A stretch of 64,000 nucleotides of DNA from Leptothoe sp034932105 (GCF_034932105.1 NZ_JAYGIG010000013.1:11794-75793), one strand, 5' to 3'; positions 50,985-60,528 are shown, numbered from the stretch's first letter. Numbers and translations are program-made. Notes: a model not told the origin generated them from the letters alone.

Positions 50985-53456
50985 ATGTTTGAACGCTTTA
51001 CAGAAAAAGCCATTAAGGTAATCATGCTCGCCCAGGAAGAGGCCCGCCGACTGGGTCATAACTTTGTGGGGACTGAGCAAATCCTTCTCGGTCTCATCGG
51101 TGAAGGCACCGGTGTCGCCGCCAAAGTTCTGAAGTCCATGGGGGTCAATCTAAAAGATGCTCGGATCGAGGTCGAAAAAATTATCGGTCGCGGTTCCGGG
51201 TTTGTCGCTGTAGAGATTCCATTCACGCCGCGTGCTAAGCGGGTCCTAGAGCTGTCATTGGAAGAGGCCCGTCAGCTGGGTCACAACTATATTGGTACCG
51301 AGCACCTACTGCTAGGCCTAATTCGCGAAGGCGAAGGCGTAGCCGCCCGGGTACTGGAAAACCTTGGGGTGGATCTATCAAAGGTCCGTACCCAGGTGAT
51401 TCGCATGCTGGGGGAAACCGCAGAAGTATCTACCGGCGGTGGCCAAGGCCGTACCAAGACACCTACCCTCGATGAATTTGGGTCTAATCTGACCCAGATG
51501 GCAGCGGAGGGCAAGCTTGACCCAGTGGTGGGTCGGCAAAAGGAAATTGAACGGGTGATTCAAATCCTCGGTCGCCGGACTAAGAATAACCCCGTTCTGA
51601 TCGGTGAACCGGGGGTGGGAAAAACTGCGATCGCAGAAGGGTTAGCCCAGCGCATTGCCAACAACGATATCCCCGATATTCTCGAAGAAAAACGAGTGGT
51701 CACCCTGGATATTGGCCTGCTAGTGGCAGGTACCAAATATCGCGGTGAGTTCGAAGAACGCCTGAAGAAAATCATGGATGAGATTCGCTCAGCGGCGAAT
51801 GTCATTCTCGTGATTGACGAGGTCCATACCCTCATCGGTGCTGGTGCGGCCGAAGGTGCCATTGACGCCGCCAATATCCTCAAGCCTGCCCTAGCTAGGG
51901 GTGAGCTGCAGTGTATCGGTGCCACCACCCTGGATGAGTATCGTAAGCACATCGAACGGGATGCCGCCCTAGAGCGTCGTTTCCAACCCGTTATGGTGGG
52001 CGAACCGAGTGTCGAAGAAACCATCGAAATTCTCCATGGTTTGCGGGACCGCTATGAACAGCACCACAAGCTCAAAATCTTAGATGAGTCCCTAGAGGCG
52101 GCGGCTAAGTTAGCCGATCGCTATATTTCCGACCGTTTTCTACCCGACAAGGCCATCGACTTGATTGACGAGGCCGGTTCTCGGGTGCGGTTGATTAACT
52201 CCCAGTTGCCCCCCGCTGCCAAGGAGCTAGATCGCGAGCTGCGGGCGGTCCTTAAAGATAAGGACAACGCCGTCCGTTCCCAAGACTTTGATAAGGCTGG
52301 GGAACTGCGCGATCGCGAAATGGAGATCAAGGCCGAAATCCGCGCTATTGCCCAGAGCAAACGGACGGATGATGTCGCTGGCAATTCTGAGTCACCCGAG
52401 GTGACCGAAGAGGACATTGCCCACATCGTTGCCTCCTGGACAGGGGTACCGGTGAATAAACTGACCGAAACCGAGACCGATAAGCTGCTCAAAATGGAAG
52501 ATACGCTACACCAGCGTGTCATTGGCCAAGACGAAGCGGTGAAAGCCATTTCCCGTGCCATACGTCGGGCCCGGGTGGGTTTGAAAAATCCCAACCGTCC
52601 CATTGCCAGCTTTGTCTTCTCTGGCCCCACTGGTGTCGGTAAAACCGAGCTAACCAAGACCCTGGCCTCCTACTTCTTCGGCTCCGAAGAAGCCATGATT
52701 CGGCTTGATATGTCCGAATTTATGGAGCGCCACACAGTTTCCAAACTGATTGGTTCACCTCCGGGGTATGTAGGCTATAGCGAAGGCGGCCAGCTCACCG
52801 AAGCGGTGCGTCGTCGTCCCTACACTGTTGTCCTATTTGACGAAATTGAGAAAGCCCATCCCGATGTCTTCAACATGCTGTTGCAGATTTTGGAAGATGG
52901 TCGCCTAACCGATGCCAAGGGCCGTACGGTGGACTTCAAGAACACCCTGCTGATCCTGACATCGAATATCGGTTCTAAAGTAATCGAAAAAGGCGGCGGC
53001 GGTCTCGGCTTCGAATTAGAAGAAGACGCAGCTGAGTCTCAGTACAATCGCATTCGCTCCTTAGTGAACGAAGAACTGAAGCAATACTTCCGTCCTGAGT
53101 TCCTAAACCGTTTGGACGAGATTATCGTCTTCCGTCAGCTCACCAAGCCAGAGGTGAAGGAAATCTCCGACATCCTGCTCAAAGAAGTCTTTGGCCGGTT
53201 AACCGAACAGGGTATTACCCTCGAAGTCACCGAAAAGTTCAAAGAACGCTTGGTGGAAGAGGGCTATAACCCCAGTTACGGAGCCCGACCGTTACGTCGA
53301 GCCATCATGCGACTGTTGGAGGATACCTTAGCTGAGGAAATCCTATCCAGCCGGTTGAAAGATGGAGATGCGGCGGTGGTCGATGTGGACGACAAAGGAA
53401 AGGTCGTCATTGCTCCCAAAGAAAAGCGTGAACTGCTTACCCAGGGAGCCGATTAA
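50985..53456 (+). CDS. clpC: ATP-dependent Clp protease ATPase subunit ClpC
   Basis: An Hsp100 unfoldase that feeds substrates to ClpP-type protease rings. Domains in order: two N-terminal Clp repeats (FTEKAIKVIMLAQEEARRLGH and KRVLELSLEEARQLGH), the first AAA+ module with Walker A GEPGVGKT at 207-214, and a middle UVR segment (KAGELRDREMEIKAEI). The second AAA+ module has Walker A GPTGVGKT at 547-554 and the DMSEFMERH motif, then the C-terminal small domain. At 823 residues it is full length and strongly conserved. It ends just before a strong terminator. Confidence 0.98.
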   Translation: MFERFTEKAIKVIMLAQEEARRLGHNFVGTEQILLGLIGEGTGVAAKVLKSMGVNLKDARIEVEKIIGRGSGFVAVEIPFTPRAKRVLELSLEEARQLGHNYIGTEHLLLGLIREGEGVAARVLENLGVDLSKVRTQVIRMLGETAEVSTGGGQGRTKTPTLDEFGSNLTQMAAEGKLDPVVGRQKEIERVIQILGRRTKNNPVLIGEPGVGKTAIAEGLAQRIANNDIPDILEEKRVVTLDIGLLVAGTKYRGEFEERLKKIMDEIRSAANVILVIDEVHTLIGAGAAEGAIDAANILKPALARGELQCIGATTLDEYRKHIERDAALERRFQPVMVGEPSVEETIEILHGLRDRYEQHHKLKILDESLEAAAKLADRYISDRFLPDKAIDLIDEAGSRVRLINSQLPPAAKELDRELRAVLKDKDNAVRSQDFDKAGELRDREMEIKAEIRAIAQSKRTDDVAGNSESPEVTEEDIAHIVASWTGVPVNKLTETETDKLLKMEDTLHQRVIGQDEAVKAISRAIRRARVGLKNPNRPIASFVFSGPTGVGKTELTKTLASYFFGSEEAMIRLDMSEFMERHTVSKLIGSPPGYVGYSEGGQLTEAVRRRPYTVVLFDEIEKAHPDVFNMLLQILEDGRLTDAKGRTVDFKNTLLILTSNIGSKVIEKGGGGLGFELEEDAAESQYNRIRSLVNEELKQYFRPEFLNRLDEIIVFRQLTKPEVKEISDILLKEVFGRLTEQGITLEVTEKFKERLVEEGYNPSYGARPLRRAIMRLLEDTLAEEILSSRLKDGDAAVVDVDDKGKVVIAPKEKRELLTQGAD

Positions 53457-53482
53457 CCTCCTACGGGCACAAGGCAATCACT

Positions 53483-53523
53483 AAAACTGGCTTCCTAGCA
53501 CTTAGTTAGGAAGCCAGTTTTTT
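53483..53523 (+). terminator. Rho-independent terminator of clpC
   Basis: A perfect 15-base-pair stem (AAAACTGGCTTCCTA at 53483-53497 with its complement at 53507-53521), a nine-base loop and a T run. Confidence 0.93.
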
Positions 53524-53813
53524 AATGTTCCTAAATTTGGTCAGCACGCACCAATGTCCTAATGCACCAGAACATTGGTTATATTAACTATTGTAAACAG
53601 ACTTAATACTTCCTTGCTTACCGTCAGCGTCAGCTTTGATAATGGTTTTACCGTTAGGGAGCGTTGCAATCAAAGCATTCTCACTGATGGTTTTAGTGAA
53701 GTTATTACTGAATGTTACTAATCCTTAGGATAACTAGCCCTGTCGAGTGCAGCAGACGCATACATTCCTGAAATTAGTAACCCGTATTCCGTTTGATTAG
53801 GAGCATAGGTACA
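53524..53813. other. Intergenic region downstream of the clpC terminator
   Basis: About 290 bases without a gene. It is AT-rich and presumably holds the promoter of the small Pro/Ala-rich protein. No repeat or RNA fold was recognised. Confidence 0.4.
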
Positions 53814-54227
53814 GTGCTGGGCAAACTTTTAGGCAAAAATTCTGGATACTATTTAGAACTTTCCGAAGATGAAATAGCCGCTATTCCCGAACCTCCTGCT
53901 ACACCAGCAGCTAAGATCGCTCCGCCCCAAGCACAGCCAGCAGCTAAGGCTTCTGCCCCAAAAGAAACTGTAGCCAATGCGGCAGAAGTAACCGCTCCAG
54001 CGGCTCCGGCAGCGACAGTCACTAGCCCTATGTCAGACCCCCAGGAGTTAATTCGCACAGCATTGGCCACGGCCGCAAACAGGCCCGCACCTGTGGTGGA
54101 GCCTCCCACTCCGACATTTGCTGACTATGTGTCAAAGCCCGTCATGTCCCGTCGTCGCCCAGGGCCTAGCATGTCGGCCTTTAAGACAATGGCGAAGGAA
54201 ATGAGAGCGAGTAAGTCCGGTTTTTAA
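53814..54227 (+). CDS. Small Pro/Ala-rich cyanobacterial protein of unknown function
   Basis: Read from the GTG at 53814, a 137-residue protein. Its two ends look conserved and the middle is low-complexity. It starts MLGKLLGKNSGYYLELSEDE, continues with some 75 residues dominated by Ala, Pro and Glu, and ends FADYVSKPVMSRRRPGPSMSAF then a short basic helix. I have seen similar ends in cyanobacterial hypothetical proteins but know no function. AGGAG at 53799-53803 favours this start over a TTG at 53793. A terminator follows directly. Confidence 0.65.
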   Translation: MLGKLLGKNSGYYLELSEDEIAAIPEPPATPAAKIAPPQAQPAAKASAPKETVANAAEVTAPAAPAATVTSPMSDPQELIRTALATAANRPAPVVEPPTPTFADYVSKPVMSRRRPGPSMSAFKTMAKEMRASKSGF

Positions 54228-54280
54228 GCTCTGGCTTTACGCCCATAGTTCACAACACAATTGATTGGAAAATGGCATTA

Positions 54281-54318
54281 AAAAAGGGTTGGACTGCTTG
54301 GGTAGTCCAACCCTTTTT
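54281..54318. terminator. Bidirectional terminator between convergent genes
   Basis: AAAAAGGGTTGGACT (54281-54295) pairs perfectly with AGTCCAACCCTTTTT (54304-54318) around an eight-base loop. A/T tails on both sides serve the small Pro/Ala-rich gene and the opposing DUF362 gene. Confidence 0.92.
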
Positions 54319-54393
54319 AGGTATTGGTTGTTGGGGGGATTTTGGGCCCATAGCCTGACCATATCACCAGGCATCCACCAAGGCATGTCACTC

Positions 54394-55398
54394 CTAGCGC
54401 TGGGCGTAGGCGGTCATGGGTTCTTTGATAAACCGAATATACAGATGTTTGAATGTGGACTTCATCACCCGAGGCATGCCAAAGTCGATGGGCATGAGCT
54501 TTTCCGGCAGTTGCCAGTCGTCGATGCACAATTCTGCGGGAGACTGGAGAACAAACTCAATGGCACTGGGGCATAGTCCTAAGCGTTGGGATGCCGCAAC
54601 GGTAGGGATCTGGGCCGGGTCCACCCGGAGCACGTCCACCATGGCCCGGTCTAGGGCAAAAACATTGGATGAGGCCCCCAGGACACCCAGCTGCCGGGGT
54701 TCGCCACCGCTGGGGCCATTGCCTTCATGACCAATAATGCCATCTAAAATCGTCAGATCTGGATCAATCGCTTGGGCCGTTTCCACTAGCATCTGGGCAA
54801 ACCGTTGACAGTCTTTGCCCGCTTCCATGTGCCACCAGGCTTTCATTTTTCCCGGTACACAACCAAAAAGATTTTTCACCCCCAGGGTGAGGGTGAGCTG
54901 CACATGGGACTTAACCTTAGGCAGGTTAATCACCACATCAGCTTCCATAGCTTCTTTGGACAGTAGCAGGTGATCAAAATTACGATCTCTGCCGCCCTTT
55001 TCTGGGTCGCCCAGAGAAGGGCCGCTCGCCTCTGGCGGCTCCAAGTTATAGCGCTTGCCATGGAGTTCTACGATGGGCAGGTCAATTTTTTGCGCCCATT
55101 GCAATAGACCGTTGGCCTTTGCCACACCGAGGGCACTACCAAAGGCGGGACTGTCGCCCAAAAACGGTTTGCCACCTGCTGCCTGAACGAGCTTGGCAAC
55201 ACAGTAGACCACTTCGGGCCGGGTGGTGCATTCCTTGGTGGGGCGAGCGGCGGTGAGTAAATTGGGTTTGAGTAACACTCGCTGGCCCGGTTTAACATAG
55301 GCTTCCATGCCACCTAGGGGTAGCAGTAGGGCACGCAGCTGCTGTTCTAGCACGTCAACATCGTAGGTAGTGGCTTTGAGCAGACTAACGGAAACCAT
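54394..55398 (-). CDS. DUF362 protein
   Basis: A 334-residue soluble protein with the DUF362 pattern: VLLKPNLLTAARPTKECTT near the start, then PFLGDSPAFGS. VVINLPKVKSHVQLTLTLGVKNLFGCVPG is the conserved core, and DLTILDGIIGHEGNGPSGG follows. Several relatives carry ferredoxin-like cluster motifs, but none is present here. The biochemical function of the family is unsettled. It is divergent from the DUF554 gene. Confidence 0.88.
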   Translation of the reverse strand: MVSVSLLKATTYDVDVLEQQLRALLLPLGGMEAYVKPGQRVLLKPNLLTAARPTKECTTRPEVVYCVAKLVQAAGGKPFLGDSPAFGSALGVAKANGLLQWAQKIDLPIVELHGKRYNLEPPEASGPSLGDPEKGGRDRNFDHLLLSKEAMEADVVINLPKVKSHVQLTLTLGVKNLFGCVPGKMKAWWHMEAGKDCQRFAQMLVETAQAIDPDLTILDGIIGHEGNGPSGGEPRQLGVLGASSNVFALDRAMVDVLRVDPAQIPTVAASQRLGLCPSAIEFVLQSPAELCIDDWQLPEKLMPIDFGMPRVMKSTFKHLYIRFIKEPMTAYAQR

Positions 55399-55565
55399 AG
55401 GGAGTTTTAAAAATGACCAGTATCACACTTCATTGTGGGTCGGGAGCTTCTAAAGTGCAATTAGATATTGGAGGGAAGGGAAGGGATAAAATGGCAGGCT
55501 CTAGATTGTAGGCTGACCTTGGGAATGATTTTTCCCAGGGTCACTAAGAAAAAAGTAAAAAAATA

Positions 55566-56309
55566 ATGCTGAGCCTGTGGGCAAAGACAAGTGGAACTTG
55601 GATTAATGTGGCGCTGGTGCTACTGGGAACAGGGGGTGGGCTGATCCTGCGGGGACGATTGCCTCGGACAATGCAGGATGTGATTACCCAGGTGATGGGG
55701 TTAATCACCCTTTTTATTGGGGTGCAGATGGCGCAGCCCCTAACTCAGATTAATGCTGGCCAGATTGCTGGGGTAATTGTGGGAATAGTGGCGTTGGTCA
55801 CAGGAGGACTGTTGGGGGAATGGTGGCAGATTGAACAACGATTGGCAGCGATGGGCGATGGGTTAAAGGCTCGCTTTGGTGGGGGGAGTCGGTTTACTGA
55901 GGGGTTTGTGGCGGCCAGTTTACTGTATTGCATTGGCCCCATGGCAATTTTGGGCAGTCTCAACAATGGCCTCAGCGGCGACAATACGATTTTGGTGATC
56001 AAGGGGACCATGGATGGTCTGATATCGATTGCATTAACCGGGAGCTATGGAGCGGGGGTGGGGTTTTCGGTGTTGCCGGTGGTCATTTACCAGGGGGGAA
56101 TATCGTTATTTGCTGGACTGTTGGCTAGTGGTATTGGTGACCCGGCAGCATCCCCCAGTATTTTGCTGGTGACGGGGGTGGGTGGGGTGATCATTATGGG
56201 TCTGGGGTTGAATTTATTGCAGGTGACAACAATTCGAGTGGCGTCATTTTTGCCTGCCCTGTTGCTGACACCACTGTTTTTTATGTTGGGCCAAGTATTG
56301 AGCGCTTAG
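55566..56309 (+). CDS. DUF554 membrane protein
   Basis: A 247-residue inner-membrane protein with about six or seven hydrophobic helices. It opens with GTWINVALVLLGTGGGLILRG and has the conserved FVAASLLYCIGPMAILGSLNNGLSGD core, which identifies DUF554 (YqgA-like). It is presumed to be a transporter or channel; the substrate is unknown. It converges on the DUF4079 gene with 15 bases between them. Confidence 0.9.
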   Translation: MLSLWAKTSGTWINVALVLLGTGGGLILRGRLPRTMQDVITQVMGLITLFIGVQMAQPLTQINAGQIAGVIVGIVALVTGGLLGEWWQIEQRLAAMGDGLKARFGGGSRFTEGFVAASLLYCIGPMAILGSLNNGLSGDNTILVIKGTMDGLISIALTGSYGAGVGFSVLPVVIYQGGISLFAGLLASGIGDPAASPSILLVTGVGGVIIMGLGLNLLQVTTIRVASFLPALLLTPLFFMLGQVLSA

Positions 56310-56324
56310 TAGTTACCGATCTAC

Positions 56325-57029
56325 CTAACCACCACAGGTTTTATTGGCATAATCACAGCCAAACACAAAGGGCTCCTGCCAGCTGAGGGGAATCTCCAAC
56401 AAATCTCTTGCCCCTGTAATCCCCTGGCCGATAAACAACAGCAATGCAATACAGTTCAGGGTAATGTGCACCTTACGCCACGTCTTGGACTGATAAATCT
56501 CGGGCAAAATCGCCAGGGAAATGATCATCAGCGTTGTGGCGACCATGCCGTAGTAGTAGTGGGAAACTTGCCATTCATGGGTGCGTCGATACACACCATC
56601 TTGACTGCCCAAAATCCAAAGGGCCGCCGTTGAGAGGGCGGCAAATAGGCCACGCCAAAGCTTTTGTGGGGCTGTGGAACGATATAAACACACTAGAGTG
56701 CCGATGGTGAACAAAAACATCACCGCAATGAATATCACCGTACCTTGGGGCACTGGGCTATCGGTTGCTGACTGTTTAACGATGTTTTTGAAAATGGGGT
56801 GGGCTAAACCCACAAGGGAAACCCCGACTACAGCACTGGTCAGTATTTTGCCTAAATTGACATGTTCTTTGCCGACTACAGGGGGAATCTTTGATTTTTC
56901 CTGTGCCTGTAATGCCAGTCGGCGCTGTCTTGTCTGGGTAGCAAAGTAGGTCACCATGCCAATTAACGGAAATACAACCGTCACCGCTAGAATTGGGTGT
57001 ATGAGTCTAAGCCAATCGTTGATGCTCAT
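56325..57029 (-). CDS. DUF4079 membrane protein
   Basis: A 234-residue protein with about six membrane helices. Its opening, WLRLIHPILAVTVVFPLIGMVTYFA, and the closing LNCIALLLFIGQGITGARDLLEIPL are typical of the cyanobacterial and plastid DUF4079 family. Several His residues fall at helix ends (for example HEWQVSHYYYG), as in cytochrome b561-like proteins, so haem binding is possible but unproven. Its upstream region carries an inverted repeat at 57107-57168. Confidence 0.82.
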   Translation of the reverse strand: MSINDWLRLIHPILAVTVVFPLIGMVTYFATQTRQRRLALQAQEKSKIPPVVGKEHVNLGKILTSAVVGVSLVGLAHPIFKNIVKQSATDSPVPQGTVIFIAVMFLFTIGTLVCLYRSTAPQKLWRGLFAALSTAALWILGSQDGVYRRTHEWQVSHYYYGMVATTLMIISLAILPEIYQSKTWRKVHITLNCIALLLFIGQGITGARDLLEIPLSWQEPFVFGCDYANKTCGG

Positions 57030-57408
57030 TTTCCTCTCTCGGTTTAATGTCTATTAGATAACGATCGAATGCTGCCTGGGTAATTGTCAGGGTTGGATTT
57101 TCAGGTGGCTGTCATCTGCTGTCATCTAGAGATGGGTCTTAATTTATTAAATTTATTAGATGACAGCCCTACTGTACACGGACGGCCCTCCCGCTGCATG
57201 ATGAAAATCAGAATAAACGCTGATAGCTGACTGAAAAGCTTAAGGGCGACAATTCACCCAGAACTCAGCAAAATTTCAGACTGGTATGCAATCTATTGAA
57301 TAGTTGAGTACTGGCTTAGCTGTGTAAGGTAAGCATGGGATTAGCCTAAAGTCTTTGACTTAATATAGGTTTAACTATGTTGACGCGTAATAATTTACGG
57401 GAAAATCA
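57030..57408. other. Intergenic region between DUF4079 and the cellulose-synthase-like gene
   Basis: About 380 bases between divergent genes, so it should hold both promoters. It contains two direct copies of GCTGTCATCT and one inverted copy (57107-57168). No gene is supported. Confidence 0.5.
57107..57168. repeat. Two direct and one inverted copy of GCTGTCATCT
   Basis: GGCTGTCATCT (57107-57117) and GCTGTCATCTA (57118-57128) are followed by the complement AGATGACAGCC (57158-57168). The arrangement could form a stem or three protein-binding sites between two divergent genes. Confidence 0.65.
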
Positions 57409-59682
57409 ATGGCTAAGATCAGTACGCCCCAACTGCAAAAGCCAATTTCTATTCCTAATGCTACGGTCATGATGTTGGCGGTGGTTGCGATCGCACTAGC
57501 CACCGCCTTTGCCTGGTTTACAGGCGAAGGACAAATCAGTCGGATTTTTGCCCAGCTCAATCTGCTCCAGCAGTCGCCCCCCATGTGGCTACAGGCCCCC
57601 ATGGTGGCCAGCCACTATCTGCTCTTTCCAACGGTGGCCCTGTTTCTATGTGCCGTTGCCATTACCCGCATTTCCCCCCAGCCTAAACCCTGGTCACGGA
57701 CATTGGTGATCAGTGTATTGCTCATCTTAGTGGGGCGCTACGTTATCTGGCGCAGTCTATCCACCCTTAACTTTAACGATCTGCTCAACGGCGTTGCCAG
57801 CACCGTCCTATTTGCCATGGAAATGCTGGGGCTGCTGGTGAGCATCCTGCAGCTACTGCTGCTGCTGCGGGTGCGGGACCGACACATCCAGGCTGATCAG
57901 ATGCAGCTGGCGGTGATGGACAAAACGTTTTTACCATCGGTGGCGGTGTTTATTCCCACCTACGATGAACCTGAGTTTATTTTGCGGCGTACGATCATTG
58001 GCTGTCAGGCCATGGACTATCCCGATAAAACTATCTATCTGCTCGATGACACCCATCGGCCTGAAATCAGACTGTTAGCCCAGCGGTTGGGCTGTGAGTA
58101 CCGCACTCGACCCAATAATGACTATGCTAAAGCGGGCAGTTTGAACAGTGCGATCGCAGCCACCCAGAGCGACCTAATCGCCTCCTTCGACGCAGACTTT
58201 GTCCCCACCCGCAACTTCCTCCTCCGCACCATCGGTTTTTTCCAGGACCCTACCGTGGGGCTGGTCCAAACCCCCCAAAGTTTCTATAACCCCGATCCCA
58301 TTGCCCGCAACCTGGGCCTAGAAGATATTCTCACCCCCGAAGAAGAAGTCTTCTACCGCCAGATCCAACCCATGCGAGACGGGGTTGGCAGCGTAGTATG
58401 CTCAGGCACCTCATTTGTCGTCCGGCGCAGTGCCCTAGAAACCAGCGGTGGGTTTGTCACCGACTCCCTGAGCGAAGACTACTTTACCGCCATCCGCCTC
58501 GCCTCCCAGGGGCATAAAATTATTTACCTAGACGAGAAGTTAAGCGCCGGTTTAGCCGCAGAGAATATTACTGCCCACGCCATCCAACGCCTACGTTGGG
58601 CCAGGGGTACCCTCCAGGCCTTCTTTATCGAAACCAATCCCCTCACCATTCCGGGGCTGAAATTTATCCAGCGATTGGGCCACCTGGAGGGCATCCTCCA
58701 CTGGTTTACCAGTATCTCCCGCATTATCTTCTTAATTGCCCCCCTGTTCTACGCCTTTGGCGTTATTCCCATTCGTTCCACCCCCGAAGAAATCATCTAT
58801 TTCTTCCTGCCCTATTACTTTGTACAGATTACGGTTTTCTCCTGGCTCAACCACCATTCCCGCTCCGCCATTCTCTCCGATGTTTATTCCCTGGTGCTAG
58901 CCTTTCCCTTAGCCGTCACTGTTGTTCAAGCCATGCTATCGCCCTTTGGTACCGGGTTTAAGGTCACCCCCAAGGGAACATCCAGCCAAGTGTTTCGCTT
59001 TAACTGGAGTTTAGCCTGGCCTCTGGTGCTGATGTTTATCCTCACCGCCTGTAGTATTTGGCTCAACCTGGGCGAATGCTTGGCCCGAGGCAACTGGGCC
59101 TTAGAAGTTACTCCCGAAGAGGTCACCCATCTCCGGGGGCTCGGCATTGGCTGGATTTGGAGTTTGTACAACTTGGTGATGATTGGCACAGCTCTTTTGG
59201 TGCTGTTGGACGTACCCCGTCCCAGTCCCTACGATTGGTTTGACCTGCGCCGAGTGGTGCGGTTACAAATTGGCGATCGCACCAGCGCTATGTCGGACCG
59301 GATCTGGTGGGGTACCACCACAGCCATTTCAGAAGTTGGGGCCAACATCACCCTCACCCAGCGAGGACTACCTCAACTAGCTCCAGGGGAAACCCGTCCC
59401 ATTCAGCTGTCCATTAGCGAAGAGTTAATTAACCTGCGGGGACTCCTCACCCATGCCAGTAATGAGGGCGAATTTCCCTGTGTGACGGTCCAGTTCCAAG
59501 ATGTCACCCTGGCCGAAACCCGCAAACTGGTGGAGTTGTTGTACTGTCGCCCCGGTCAGTGGCAGCGATGGAATACACCGGGAGAACTCCAATCCCTATG
59601 GATTTTAGTCAAAACCCTGTTTCGACCACGGGTGCTAACGGGAGATATCAAAGTTAAAGCCATGGCCGTGTCAAAGGGATGA
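57409..59682 (+). CDS. Cellulose-synthase-like glycosyltransferase (BcsA-type) with PilZ-like C-terminus
   Basis: A processive GT2 enzyme that polymerises and extrudes a beta-glucan across the inner membrane. Several helices precede the catalytic domain, which shows DDT (213-215), DAD (261-263), SED at 355-357 where TED is usual, and QRLRW (393-397). More helices follow. The C-terminal 140 residues resemble the PilZ domain that senses c-di-GMP: the RxxxR motif is kept (Arg614/Arg618), but the D/N-x-S-x-x-G motif reads AISEVG at 639-644, with the first acidic/amide residue lost. No bcsB-like gene is adjacent. Product identity is unproven. Confidence 0.9.
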   Translation: MAKISTPQLQKPISIPNATVMMLAVVAIALATAFAWFTGEGQISRIFAQLNLLQQSPPMWLQAPMVASHYLLFPTVALFLCAVAITRISPQPKPWSRTLVISVLLILVGRYVIWRSLSTLNFNDLLNGVASTVLFAMEMLGLLVSILQLLLLLRVRDRHIQADQMQLAVMDKTFLPSVAVFIPTYDEPEFILRRTIIGCQAMDYPDKTIYLLDDTHRPEIRLLAQRLGCEYRTRPNNDYAKAGSLNSAIAATQSDLIASFDADFVPTRNFLLRTIGFFQDPTVGLVQTPQSFYNPDPIARNLGLEDILTPEEEVFYRQIQPMRDGVGSVVCSGTSFVVRRSALETSGGFVTDSLSEDYFTAIRLASQGHKIIYLDEKLSAGLAAENITAHAIQRLRWARGTLQAFFIETNPLTIPGLKFIQRLGHLEGILHWFTSISRIIFLIAPLFYAFGVIPIRSTPEEIIYFFLPYYFVQITVFSWLNHHSRSAILSDVYSLVLAFPLAVTVVQAMLSPFGTGFKVTPKGTSSQVFRFNWSLAWPLVLMFILTACSIWLNLGECLARGNWALEVTPEEVTHLRGLGIGWIWSLYNLVMIGTALLVLLDVPRPSPYDWFDLRRVVRLQIGDRTSAMSDRIWWGTTTAISEVGANITLTQRGLPQLAPGETRPIQLSISEELINLRGLLTHASNEGEFPCVTVQFQDVTLAETRKLVELLYCRPGQWQRWNTPGELQSLWILVKTLFRPRVLTGDIKVKAMAVSKG

Positions 59683-59713
59683 GGCTCAGCAACACCGTCC
59701 ATGGCTAAATAGC

Positions 59714-60421
59714 TTACGCATCGGCCATATCAAAGAGTAAAAACTCAGCATTACCTGACGTTCCTTGAATGCTTAGATTTTCCCCATCCGCAATGGCTGC
59801 TCCATCTCCCTGACCAAGGGCCTGTCCATTGAGCGTCAGACTGCCTTGCACGACTTGCAACCAGGCCAAACGATGAGCCTCTAGCTTATGGTCAATCTGA
59901 TCCCCCAGGGTTAATTGGGTTGCATAGAGATTGATATTCTGGTGAATGGTAACAGATCCATCACGACCATCCTGGGACCCCACCAGGCGCAACTTACCTT
60001 GCTTCTCTTCAGGGCTAATGTAAATTTGCTCATAGCCAGGTTCAATGCCTTGCTTTTCTGGTAGTACCCAAATCTGGAGAAAATGCACGGGACTATCTTG
60101 GGCGGCATTGTACTCGCTGTGGCTGATGCCGCTACCGGCGGACATGCGCTGCACATCTCCAGGACGAATGATGGAGCCGTTGCCAATGCTGTCTTTATGT
60201 TCTAGGGCACCGTCAATTACGTAGGAAATGATTTCCATGTCCCGGTGGCTGTGGGTGGGAAACCCTTGGCCTGGGGCAACGTTGTCTTCATTGATGACGC
60301 GCAGATTGCCAAAACCCATGTGGGCTGGGTCGTAGTAGTTGCCAAAGGAGAAGGTGTGGCGACTATCCAGCCAGCCAAAGTTAGCATGACCTCTGGCTGA
60401 TGCAGAGCGAATGGTGATCAT
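59714..60421 (-). CDS. Pirin family protein
   Basis: A 235-residue bicupin. The N-terminal cupin carries the pirin signature FGNYYDPAHMGFGNLRVINED and metal-ligand residues in FPTHSHRDMEIISYV, with SAGSGISHSEYN further on. The second cupin is degenerate, as usual. Bacterial pirins of the YhhW type can oxidise flavonoid-like compounds or act as redox sensors. It is divergent from a LysR regulator, which very probably controls it: a perfect palindrome lies between the two starts. Confidence 0.94.
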   Translation of the reverse strand: MITIRSASARGHANFGWLDSRHTFSFGNYYDPAHMGFGNLRVINEDNVAPGQGFPTHSHRDMEIISYVIDGALEHKDSIGNGSIIRPGDVQRMSAGSGISHSEYNAAQDSPVHFLQIWVLPEKQGIEPGYEQIYISPEEKQGKLRLVGSQDGRDGSVTIHQNINLYATQLTLGDQIDHKLEAHRLAWLQVVQGSLTLNGQALGQGDGAAIADGENLSIQGTSGNAEFLLFDMADA

Positions 60422-60454
60422 CGGTTTTGCCTCCCATGAGGATTGTGGACAGGC

Positions 60455-60485
60455 ATGAATGCCATGACTTCATTATGAATGCCAT
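60455..60485. repeat. Direct repeat ATGAATGCCAT, twice, 20 bases apart
   Basis: Copies at 60455-60465 and 60475-60485 are phased by two helical turns, in the pirin-LysR intergenic region. Possibly further regulator contacts. Confidence 0.45.
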
Positions 60486-60511
60486 CTCTTTTGATGACAA
60501 TAATCAATTTT

Positions 60512-60528
60512 ATGGACATATTGTCCAT
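60512..60528. promoter_or_regulatory. Perfect palindrome, candidate LysR operator
   Basis: ATGGACA-TAT-TGTCCAT, with seven-base arms around three bases, lies between the divergent pirin and lysR starts and about 40 bases before the regulator's start codon. This is where autoregulating LysR proteins commonly bind. Confidence 0.6.

Noticed and set aside
51560..52657. Long Ser-rich antisense frames inside clpC
   Set aside because: Typical artefacts of the codon bias of a highly conserved gene.
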